From an uncultured Prevotellaceae bacterium (GTDB lineage: Bacteria; Bacteroidota; Bacteroidia; Bacteroidales; Bacteroidaceae), in NCBI GenBank assembly GCA_945827465.1, contig CALZOH010000195.1, positions 1 through 5,798 on the forward strand: a stretch of DNA of 5,798 nucleotides, in the 5' to 3' direction. A program made the translations under genes and the position numbers. The notes below the pieces were generated by a model. It was not told the origin of the DNA and ran no database searches. It was given only the letters and a program-made list of their open reading frames with translations. Shown here in pieces: positions 1 to 5,798 of the stretch (position 1 is the stretch's first letter; every line of letters begins with the position of its first letter).

Positions 1-2
1 GC

Positions 3-971
3 GTTATCAGTAGCGAGATGAAGGCTACAGCCGGTTTGGAATACCTGAAAGCATCGGCCATTATCAGTCGCAGTTGGCTGCTGGCCCAAATTCAGCGTCG
101 CGAAGGCGAGCAGGCAGAAGTGGGCCATGAGCGACTGCTGACGGATAACGAGCGAATCGATTGGACTGACCGGGCTGCTCACGCGTTGTATGATGTTTGT
201 GCCGACGACCATTGTCAGCGTTACCAGGGAGTGACGCGTGCTGACAATCCCAATGTGCGCAGAGCCGTTGAAGAGACTCGCGGCCGTGTCTTGGTGGCCG
301 ACGGACAAGTGTGTGACGCGCGTTTCGCCAAATGTTGCGGAGGAGTATCGGAAGTGTTCAGTACGTGTTGGGAAGATCACGATTACTCTTATCTGCAAGC
401 GGTTCGCGATAGCGGAGACGATTCATCGCTTCCCGATTTGAGTGATGAGGCTACGGCCCGTGAATGGATATTGGGTAATGCTCGCGCTTATTGCAATACC
501 ACCGACCCAGAGGTCTTGTCGCAGGTGCTTAACGATTACGACCTTGAGACACAGGATTTCTATCGCTGGACGGTAGAATATGCGCAGGAGGAACTTTCGG
601 CCCTCATCAGGAAGAAAACCGGAGTGGATTTTGGTGACATTCTCGATTTGCAGCCCGTTGAGCGCGGCAAGAGCGGAAGACTGTTGAAGTTGCGGATTGT
701 AGGTAGTCGTCGCACGATGGTGATTGGAAAAGAACTGGCTATTCGTTCTGCTCTCTCAACGTCTCATCTCTATAGTTCGGCGTTTGTGGTGGAGAAGTCC
801 GACTGCGATGCGCAGGGTCGTCCCCAACGTTTCTGCCTGAAGGGAGCCGGTTGGGGACATGGCGTGGGACTGTGTCAGATAGGAGCTGCCGTCATGGGAG
901 CCGAGGGGCATAGTTGCGACGACATCCTGTTACATTATTATCAAGGAGCAACAATCAAGAAAACATATTAA
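3..971 (+). CDS. SpoIID/LytB domain protein (amidase enhancer / lytic transglycosylase-like), 5' end outside window
   Basis: This is the C-terminal 322 residues of a SpoIID/LytB-domain protein. The frame is open to the left edge, and the ATG at 18 is not the true start: the codon just before it (GAG, 15-17) matches the conserved Glu of the family's 'V..xEM' motif, the residue proposed as catalytic in Bacillus SpoIID. Family landmarks follow, numbered from the ATG at 18: LEYLKASAIISRSWLL (7-22), a D-V-C-A-D-D-H-C-Q-x-Y-x-G block (59-71), a C-D-A-R-F-x-K-C-C-G-G block (99-109), STCWED (115-120), and the closing GAGWGHGVGLCQIGA (276-290) and HYYQGA (306-311). SpoIID proteins cleave denuded glycan strands, while LytB-type relatives enhance amidases; which applies here cannot be told. 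The protein is presumably exported, but the signal peptide would lie outside the window. The fragment carries 11 cysteines, which is high. The stop is 8 bases before the permease start, so the two are probably co-transcribed. Family assignment is firm; exact activity is not. Confidence 0.92.
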   Translation, partial: VISSEMKATAGLEYLKASAIISRSWLLAQIQRREGEQAEVGHERLLTDNERIDWTDRAAHALYDVCADDHCQRYQGVTRADNPNVRRAVEETRGRVLVADGQVCDARFAKCCGGVSEVFSTCWEDHDYSYLQAVRDSGDDSSLPDLSDEATAREWILGNARAYCNTTDPEVLSQVLNDYDLETQDFYRWTVEYAQEELSALIRKKTGVDFGDILDLQPVERGKSGRLLKLRIVGSRRTMVIGKELAIRSALSTSHLYSSAFVVEKSDCDAQGRPQRFCLKGAGWGHGVGLCQIGAAVMGAEGHSCDDILLHYYQGATIKKTY

Positions 972-979
972 TTCAGTAT

Positions 980-2302
980 ATGAAAAATTTCAAGATAAAA
1001 GAAAGAAATCCGTGGGCATGGATTCCCACGCTCTATTTTGCGGAGGGTATCCCCTACGTGATGGTGATGGTCATCGCTGAAATGATGTACAAACGCTTGG
1101 GCATGTCGAATGCCGACGCAGCCCTTTATACCAGTTGGCTCTATCTGCCCTGGGTCATCAAACCTATTTGGAGTCCCTTGGTTGATTTGTTCAAGAAGAA
1201 ACGTTGGTGGATTGTGGTCATGCAGTTCTTTGCCGGAGTGGGTTTAGCCGGAGTGGCTTTTACCATTGAGGCGCCGTATGCCGTTCAGCTGACGTTGGCC
1301 TTCTTCTGGCTGGTAGCGTTCAGTAGTGCTACCCACGACATTGCAGCTGATGGCTTCTACATGTTGGCGCTTGATTCCTACCGGCAAAGTCTGTTTGTCG
1401 GCATTCGCAGTACGTTCTATCGTGTAGCCAACATTGTAGGGCAGGGCATTACGCTGATGGTGGCCGGTAACCTGGAAGTCTACTACCGCGATGTGCCCAA
1501 GGCTTGGACCATGACGATGGGTTGTGTGGCTGCAGGGTTCTTGATTCTGGCCGTTTACCATACCTTCATCCTTCCGCGTCCCGACAGCGATCGATCGGTG
1601 AGAGCAGACGATGATGGCGTCGAGCAAGTTTCGGCGGGCGAGCAGGTGCGCCAGGCGCTTGTGGGTTTTGTGAATACGTTCAAGACCTTCTTCCAGAAGC
1701 CCGGCGTAGGTGTTGCCATTGCCTTTATGTTGCTATACCGTTTGCCCGAAGCGTTTCTCTCGAAGATTAACCCTCTCTTCCTGGTCGACCCGGTCGATAA
1801 GGGAGGGTTGGGGCTCACTACGCAACAAATCGGTTTTGCCAACGGAACGTTAGGACTGATTGGTCTCACGCTCGGTGGCATCATCGGAGGTATCATCACC
1901 ACTCGCGGTGGATTGAAGAAGTGGTTGTGGCCGATGGTTTGGAGCATTTCCTTGCCCGACCTCATCTATGTTTATCTCAGTTTGGTTCAGCCCCAGAGTC
2001 TGTGGATTGTGAGCGGCTGCATCTTTGTGGAGCAGTTTGGTTATGGCTTCGGCTTTACGGCCTATATGCTTTACATGCTTTATTTCTCGCAGGGCAAGAG
2101 CGAGACATCGCATTATGCCATCTGTACGGCCTTCATGGCGGCCAGCATGATGATTCCCGGCATGTTCGCCGGTATTCTCCAGGAGGCTGTGGGTTATCCG
2201 GTCTTCTTCATGATTGCGTGTCTGTGTTGCTTCCTCACCGTGTTTGTTGCGCGTCTGATTAAAGTGGACCCATCTTTTGGTATCAAGCAATCGGGCAAAT
2301 AA
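980..2302 (+). CDS. ampG: AmpG-like MFS permease (muropeptide / amino-sugar importer)
   Basis: A 440-residue, very hydrophobic protein with about 12 predicted membrane segments, the size and layout of AmpG-type major facilitator permeases. Visible landmarks are the N-terminal YFAEGIPY (19-26) in the first membrane segment, the YLPWVIKPIWSPLVD stretch (55-69) in the second, and SSATHDIAADGFY (115-127) in the fourth, which resembles the charged 'S.SQDI..DA' segment of AmpG. A hydrophilic loop rich in Asp, Glu and Arg (about 201-240) separates the two six-helix halves. AmpG imports anhydromuropeptides across the inner membrane; the substrate here may be these or simpler amino sugars. The start at 980 is preferred over the in-frame ATG at 914, which would add 22 polar residues and overlap the preceding gene by 58 bases. 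No clear Shine-Dalgarno sequence is present, as is usual in Bacteroidetes. The neighbours (a wall-active protein before, an amino-sugar kinase after) support a salvage role. The family is confident; the gene symbol is by similarity and context. Confidence 0.85.
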   Translation: MKNFKIKERNPWAWIPTLYFAEGIPYVMVMVIAEMMYKRLGMSNADAALYTSWLYLPWVIKPIWSPLVDLFKKKRWWIVVMQFFAGVGLAGVAFTIEAPYAVQLTLAFFWLVAFSSATHDIAADGFYMLALDSYRQSLFVGIRSTFYRVANIVGQGITLMVAGNLEVYYRDVPKAWTMTMGCVAAGFLILAVYHTFILPRPDSDRSVRADDDGVEQVSAGEQVRQALVGFVNTFKTFFQKPGVGVAIAFMLLYRLPEAFLSKINPLFLVDPVDKGGLGLTTQQIGFANGTLGLIGLTLGGIIGGIITTRGGLKKWLWPMVWSISLPDLIYVYLSLVQPQSLWIVSGCIFVEQFGYGFGFTAYMLYMLYFSQGKSETSHYAICTAFMAASMMIPGMFAGILQEAVGYPVFFMIACLCCFLTVFVARLIKVDPSFGIKQSGK

Positions 2303-2329
2303 ATCCTTCTTTTCAAAGACTTTTATAAG

Positions 2330-3169
2330 ATGAAAAAAATATTGATTGCCGATGCCGGAGCCACCAAGACCGATTGGGCGCTGGCTCAAGGCGGCGAAAT
2401 TCAGATTCAGGTAAAGACGCAGGGCATTAGCCCGTTTCATCAGGATGCTGCCACCATTACCGCTATTCTGAAGGAGGAGCTCCATCCTCATTTAGGAGGA
2501 GTGACGCCCGATGCTGTTTACTTCTACGGAGCCGGTTGTACGGCCGACAAGTGCGGTCTGGTGGCCGACTTGTTGCGCGACTTGTTGGGCGATATTGAGG
2601 TGGAGGTGCATTCCGACTTGCTGGGCGCTGCGCGTGCCCTTTGCGGTCATGAGGCGGGCATTGCCTGCATTCTCGGTACGGGTGCCAACAGTTGTTATTA
2701 CGATGGTCACGACATCCTACAGAATACTCCTCCCCTTGGTTACATCCTGGGTGACGAGGGTTCGGGTGCCGTGATGGGCAAGACGTTTGTGGCCGATGTG
2801 CTCAAGGGCCTGATGCCCGATGAGGTGGTGAAGGACTTCTTCGCCTTGGCCGGAACGACCTATGCCGAGATTATCAACCGTGTCTACCGTCAGCCGTTGG
2901 CCAACCGTTACTTGGCGCAATACAGTCGCATCGTGTTCCAGCTGCGCGACCGCGCTGCCGTGCATGATTTCTTGATTCGCCACTTCCGCTTGTTCATTCG
3001 TCGCAATATCGTGCAGTATGCTCATCCCGAGCTTTCGCTCCATTTTGTGGGCGGTATTGCCGGAGCGTTTGGTGAGGAGTTGCGCGAGGCTGCCGGCCTT
3101 GAAGGTTACCGGGTGGGACGCATTGAGCAGGTGCCGCTACCGGGCCTGTTGCTCTACCATCAAGCCTGA
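2330..3169 (+). CDS. BadF/BadG/BcrA/BcrD-family sugar kinase, MurNAc/GlcNAc kinase-like (MurK-like)
   Basis: A 279-residue cytoplasmic kinase of the ASKHA (actin/hexokinase-like) fold, the usual length for Bacteroidetes MurK-type enzymes. In order: phosphate-1 loop ADAGATKTDWAL (7-18), YFYGAGC (64-70), HSD (94-96) with Asp96 placed like the catalytic base of N-acetylglucosamine kinases, ILGTGANS (114-121) as phosphate-2, LGYILGDEGSGAVMGK (136-151) as the sugar/ATP-binding region, VGGIAGAFGE (240-249) as the adenosine motif, and a family-like C-terminus PLPGLLLYH (269-277). No active-site gap is visible. The likely reaction is ATP-dependent 6-phosphorylation of N-acetylmuramate and/or N-acetylglucosamine released from the cell wall. 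Bacteroidetes MurK is known from Tannerella forsythia; the substrate here is inferred from family and from the AmpG-like neighbour 27 bases upstream. The start is clear: ATG with MKK and an A/T-rich leader (TTTTATAAG). Automatic annotation might call it simply 'ATPase' or 'N-acetylglucosamine kinase'. No MurQ etherase follows within the window. Confidence 0.88.
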   Translation: MKKILIADAGATKTDWALAQGGEIQIQVKTQGISPFHQDAATITAILKEELHPHLGGVTPDAVYFYGAGCTADKCGLVADLLRDLLGDIEVEVHSDLLGAARALCGHEAGIACILGTGANSCYYDGHDILQNTPPLGYILGDEGSGAVMGKTFVADVLKGLMPDEVVKDFFALAGTTYAEIINRVYRQPLANRYLAQYSRIVFQLRDRAAVHDFLIRHFRLFIRRNIVQYAHPELSLHFVGGIAGAFGEELREAAGLEGYRVGRIEQVPLPGLLLYHQA

Positions 3170-3219
3170 CGTTCTTGATTCAGACCACGCCGACTAACTT
3201 ATCTATTTACCCATTTCAG

Positions 3220-3867
3220 ATGAAGAAAATTGTTTTGTCCATGACTGCCGCCCTGCTTTTGCTGTGCGGTTGCGGCAGCCTCAAGAGTGCAGCCATCGAT
3301 GCTGCATCCACCAATACGACCACCAGTGGAGTTATGGGAAGTATTGGAAATATCAATAATGCCATCACCAATGTGCTGACCAGTGTGATCGGTACCGACA
3401 AGCTTACGTCCGATCAAATCGTGGGCATGTGGAAGTACAACGGGCCGGGTTGTGCCTTCTCCAGCGAAAAGGCCTTAGCCAAGGCCGGAGGTGAGGTGGT
3501 GGCTACGAGCATCAAGGAGAAGCTTTCGTCGACCTATAAGACGATGGGCTATTCGTCCGCCAATACTTACATTACCATTAATAACGACAGTACGTTTGCC
3601 GCCAAGCTGATGGGCAAGTCGTGGAGCGGTCGCTATACCTATAGCGAAGCCGACGGCAAGATCGAGTTGAAGGGCCTCCTGCTCAGCGCCACTTGTTACG
3701 TCAAGCGCAATGGCAAGGACGGTCTCTCGCTGCTCTTTGATGCCAAGAAGCTGCTGACGCTGCTGCAGACGTTGAGTGCCCTGAGTGGCAACGCAAATCT
3801 GGAGGCCATCGGCGAAATCAGCAAGAATTACAGTGATGTAAAACTGGGTTACGACTTAGTAAAATGA
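3220..3867 (+). CDS. DUF4923-family lipoprotein
   Basis: A 215-residue predicted lipoprotein. MKKIVLSMTAALLLLCGC is a signal peptide ending in a lipobox (LCGC), so Cys18 should be lipidated; the residues after it (GSLKSAA) do not allow me to decide inner- versus outer-membrane or surface location. After a Ser/Thr/Asn-rich linker (about 25-60) comes a domain typical of the Bacteroidales DUF4923 family: a G-M-W-K-Y-N-G-P-G motif (69-77), AKAGGE further on, a predicted beta-rich region with NNDSTFAAKLMGKSWSGRYTY, and a C-terminal LSLLFDAKKLLTLL helix. No biochemical function is known to me for this family. The mature domain has two cysteines, Cys78 and Cys159, which could form a disulfide. The start at 3220 is chosen because it gives a clean signal peptide; an upstream in-frame TTG at 3175 would add 15 residues that spoil it. 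It lies 50 bases after the kinase and 23 before the thioredoxin-like gene. Confidence 0.87.
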   Translation: MKKIVLSMTAALLLLCGCGSLKSAAIDAASTNTTTSGVMGSIGNINNAITNVLTSVIGTDKLTSDQIVGMWKYNGPGCAFSSEKALAKAGGEVVATSIKEKLSSTYKTMGYSSANTYITINNDSTFAAKLMGKSWSGRYTYSEADGKIELKGLLLSATCYVKRNGKDGLSLLFDAKKLLTLLQTLSALSGNANLEAIGEISKNYSDVKLGYDLVK

Positions 3868-3872
3868 TGAAT

Positions 3873-3887
3873 CTCTTGTTATAAGAG
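3873..3887 (+). other. Small hairpin in the gap before the TlpA-like gene
   Basis: CTCTT (3873-3877) and AAGAG (3883-3887) form a perfect 5-bp inverted repeat with a 5-base loop, ending 3 bases before the ATG at 3891. It has no following T-run long enough for termination and is A/T-rich, so it is weak. It might slightly affect initiation of the downstream gene, or be chance. Confidence 0.25.
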
Positions 3888-3890
3888 TTT

Positions 3891-5681
3891 ATGATAAAAA
3901 AAGACATGATGAGGCGCTCCTTGACGGCCATGCTGGCGTTGCTGGCCGGGGGCTGCGTGTGGGGGCAGGAGAGGGTGATTAACGACCCTGTGATTGGCGA
4001 TGCCAATATTCGTTTCTACACCCGCAAGGTGGTGCTCTCCAAAGACAAGACCGTGTTGGGCCTTCGCTATATGGGCGGTAAGTGGGGCATTGAGGCCTCT
4101 ACCCACCTCGTTGCCGACGGTAAGGAATATGCCCTGCGTGAGGGTACGATGTTTTCGCGCGAGAACGGAAAGGTGGTGAAGAGCCAGCCCCTCGAAATGG
4201 GCAAGATGTATGAGCGCGATTGCGACTCGGTGAGCCTCGTGTTTGAGCCCCTTCCCGAGAAGTGCGTCGTGTTTGACTACGTGGAGAGCGAGGGCTCGTT
4301 GTTTAATCATTACGGCATTCGTCTCGACGGTAAGAATTACGAGTCGCAGTTAGGCAAAGCCCAGCCTTATCCGTTCGGAAAGAACGATCCGCTGCCGGCT
4401 CTGGAGCCCAAGGTGGCCAAGGCCAGGCTGACGGTGAACCTTCACAAACTCGACGGTACGTTAGAGCCTGTGAATGCTTTCATGATGAATCAGAAACTCT
4501 CAGGAGATAATCTGGTTAAATACGATCAGGAAACGCGCGGCTGGGTGATGGAAGATTCCCGCGCCTGCATGCTGACGTGTATGGGCTGCCCCATTCCGGT
4601 GGAGCCCGTCGGCGTCGACCAGTTTGCGGTGATGATGGTTCCCGGCTTCGAGACCACGCTTGAACTCGACAAGGCTTCCTGTTTTGCCCTGTCGAAGAAG
4701 TTGGGCAAGAAGAAGATTCCGCTCAGCGACTGCTTCCGCTTTACGGGCCCCATTGCCGACTTGCAGGAGGTCAACCTGAAGGAGCGCTGGACCTATCAGT
4801 CTATCTTCAAAAGTGCCGCCACCACTGACCTTTGGCCCCATCTGCAAAAGAAGTTGGCCGAGATTGAAAAAGACCGCACGCTCAACCGCCGGCAAAAGGA
4901 GTTCCTGCGCATTCGCACCGAGCGCTGGTATGTCAACGCTTATTTGGCCTATGTGGAGGCCGGTTCGCTTCCCCTGCAGGATGAGCATGCGGCCCACTTG
5001 ATGTATGGCAAGGACGGACGTTCGTTCTACCTGGTTGGCGATGACGCCCACCTTAACTATCTTCGCGCCAATGGCGTGAAGAGCGTGGTGACTGACTGGA
5101 TGGAAGGTTTCAGACGTGCCGGCAACATGGCTCGCCGCTTGCAGAACATGGAGTTGATGCCCGAGGCGGCCTTCGACACCATCCCGGCCCTCTTCCGTAG
5201 CGAACTGAAGGCCATGAACGACTCGGTCGGTGCCATCTTGGAGCGTCAGAAGGCCATGGCCGGTAAGTCGGAGGTGAAGGTAACGCCCGACGTTCCGGCC
5301 GAAGAGTTCCTCAAGGCCGTGGTCAGCGAATATCCCGGCAAGGTGGTCTTCTTCGACTTCTGGGCCACCTGGTGCGGACCGTGCAAGCGTGGCATCCAGG
5401 CCATGGAGCCCCTCAAGGCCGAATATGCCGACAAGCCCATTCAGTATGTTTACGTCACCAACGAGTCGAGCCCCCTCACAACGTGGTCGGCCATGATAAC
5501 CGGTATGCCGGGCGTTCACTACCGCATCAACTCGGCCTATTGGAAGCAAATCAAAGAATTGGGAACAGGCGCTATACCGCGTTACCTGATCTATGGTAAG
5601 GACGGACAACTCTTCTACGAGCAGACGGGCTTCGGAACCATTGATAAATTAAAGGATAAGATAGATGAGGCCCTGAAGTAG
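3891..5681 (+). CDS. Exported TlpA-like thioredoxin-domain protein with long N-terminal region
   Basis: A 596-residue protein with a C-terminal thioredoxin/TlpA domain (about 465-596). The segment VVFFDFWATWCGPCK carries the redox pair Cys495/Cys498, and the expected cis-proline is Pro563 in GAIPRYLIY. A signal sequence (about 1-25: basic start, LTAMLALLAGG, then CVWGQE) indicates export. Cleavage after Gly25 seems more likely than lipidation at Cys22, whose lipobox (AGGC) is poor. The long N-terminal region contains SLVFEPLPEKCVVFDYVESEG (split here as SLVFEPLP at 114-121 and VFDYVESEG after it), a pattern I associate with Bacteroidetes thioredoxin-like proteins, and a later helical part (about 320-455). 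It probably acts in the periplasm as a thiol-disulfide reductase or exchange protein; partners are unknown. The N-terminal region also has seven cysteines, three of them as CX3CX2C (226, 230, 233). The start at 3891 could instead be 3906 or 3909; both keep the signal peptide. The gene ends 19 bases before a terminator. Confidence 0.88.
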   Translation: MIKKDMMRRSLTAMLALLAGGCVWGQERVINDPVIGDANIRFYTRKVVLSKDKTVLGLRYMGGKWGIEASTHLVADGKEYALREGTMFSRENGKVVKSQPLEMGKMYERDCDSVSLVFEPLPEKCVVFDYVESEGSLFNHYGIRLDGKNYESQLGKAQPYPFGKNDPLPALEPKVAKARLTVNLHKLDGTLEPVNAFMMNQKLSGDNLVKYDQETRGWVMEDSRACMLTCMGCPIPVEPVGVDQFAVMMVPGFETTLELDKASCFALSKKLGKKKIPLSDCFRFTGPIADLQEVNLKERWTYQSIFKSAATTDLWPHLQKKLAEIEKDRTLNRRQKEFLRIRTERWYVNAYLAYVEAGSLPLQDEHAAHLMYGKDGRSFYLVGDDAHLNYLRANGVKSVVTDWMEGFRRAGNMARRLQNMELMPEAAFDTIPALFRSELKAMNDSVGAILERQKAMAGKSEVKVTPDVPAEEFLKAVVSEYPGKVVFFDFWATWCGPCKRGIQAMEPLKAEYADKPIQYVYVTNESSPLTTWSAMITGMPGVHYRINSAYWKQIKELGTGAIPRYLIYGKDGQLFYEQTGFGTIDKLKDKIDEALK

Positions 5682-5700
5682 CCCTTCGTCTCCATTGCGA

Positions 5701-5750
5701 GAAGCGGGAAGTTCGCCGGTATAGACTGCGGATTTCCCGCTTTGATTTTT
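5701..5750 (+). terminator. Rho-independent terminator after the TlpA-like gene
   Basis: AAGCGGGAA (5702-5710) pairs perfectly with TTCCCGCTT (5734-5742). The stem extends inward with mixed wobble and Watson-Crick pairs (5711-5716 with 5728-5733), leaving a loop of about 11 bases (5717-5727). It is followed by the T-rich tail TTGATTTTT (5742-5750). It begins 19 bases after the stop codon at 5681, so it marks the 3' end of the transcription unit. No equally good structure is seen in any of the shorter gaps upstream, which supports read-through from the earlier genes. Confidence 0.85.
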
Positions 5751-5798
5751 GGGGAAGGCGCGATGGTCTCAGAAAATATTGAGGAGTGCTTGCGGAAA

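Larger units (their letters stand above)
980..5750 (+). other. Putative operon: (SpoIID-like)-ampG-like-kinase-lipoprotein-TlpA-like
   Basis: Five same-strand genes are separated by 8, 27, 50 and 23 bases, with a single strong terminator at the end. The unit continues past the left edge, since the SpoIID-like gene is cut. I found no convincing Bacteroidetes-type promoter (-33 TTTG, -7 TAnnTTTG) in any gap. The 50-base gap at 3170-3219 is the only one with much room for one, so the last two genes could have their own promoter. Co-transcription is inferred from spacing only. Confidence 0.55.

Noticed and set aside
914..979. Upstream ATG start for the AmpG-like permease
   Set aside because: It would add 22 polar residues ahead of the family's usual N-terminus and overlap the SpoIID-like gene by 58 bases. 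The ATG at 980 gives the expected protein.
1850..2491. 213-codon minus-strand frame spanning the permease-kinase junction
   Set aside because: It overlaps two well-supported genes, is low in hydrophobic structure and rich in His/Asn/Arg, and matches no family I recognise.
3175..3219. TTG start extending the DUF4923 lipoprotein by 15 residues
   Set aside because: The extension places polar residues before a complete MKK-type lipoprotein signal peptide that begins at 3220.
3170..3219. Possible promoter in the gap before the lipoprotein gene
   Set aside because: TTG at 3175 and TATCTATT at 3200 only loosely resemble the Bacteroidetes -33/-7 elements, with at least two mismatches in the -7 box.
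2323..3886. TTATAAGA shared by the leaders of the kinase (2323-2330) and TlpA-like gene (3879-3886)
   Set aside because: An 8-base A/T-rich match in two A/T-rich leaders is easily chance; the distances to the start codons differ.
4500..5609. 369-codon open frame on the minus strand
   Set aside because: It lies wholly inside the TlpA-like gene, has no recognisable domain, and its translation is a His/Gly/Leu-rich product typical of the antisense of a codon-biased gene.

Overview
The window looks like a chromosomal segment from a Bacteroidales species, most likely Prevotellaceae or a close relative. I infer this from the gene families: a small DUF4923-type lipoprotein, a TlpA-like protein with a long Bacteroidetes-style N-terminal region, and a cysteine-rich SpoIID/LytB protein next to an AmpG-like permease. 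The lack of strong Shine-Dalgarno sequences and the A/T-rich leaders before ATG codons also fit. Base composition is even and moderately GC-rich. I see no mobile element, tRNA, rRNA, CRISPR array or long repeat.

All five genes lie on the + strand. (1) 3-971: the 3' part of a SpoIID/LytB-domain protein, cut off by the left edge. (2) 980-2302: an AmpG-like major facilitator permease. (3) 2330-3169: a BadF/BcrA-type sugar kinase resembling N-acetylmuramate/N-acetylglucosamine kinases (MurK-like). (4) 3220-3867: a DUF4923-family lipoprotein. (5) 3891-5681: an exported protein with a C-terminal TlpA/thioredoxin domain with a WCGPC active site. A strong rho-independent terminator follows at 5701-5750, and the last 48 bases hold nothing certain.

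Gaps between genes are 8, 27, 50 and 23 bases, so one transcript ending at the terminator is plausible. The first three genes make sense together as peptidoglycan turnover and salvage: a wall-cleaving or amidase-enhancing protein outside the inner membrane, a permease for muropeptides or amino sugars, and a cytoplasmic amino-sugar kinase. The last two genes encode envelope proteins. They may form a separate functional pair (a lipoprotein with two mature-domain cysteines beside a thiol-disulfide protein), but this is inference. The window is mostly ordinary core or near-core envelope metabolism. The points most worth checking are the salvage cluster without a visible etherase gene, the cysteine-rich SpoIID protein, and the CX3CX2C cluster in the TlpA-like protein.
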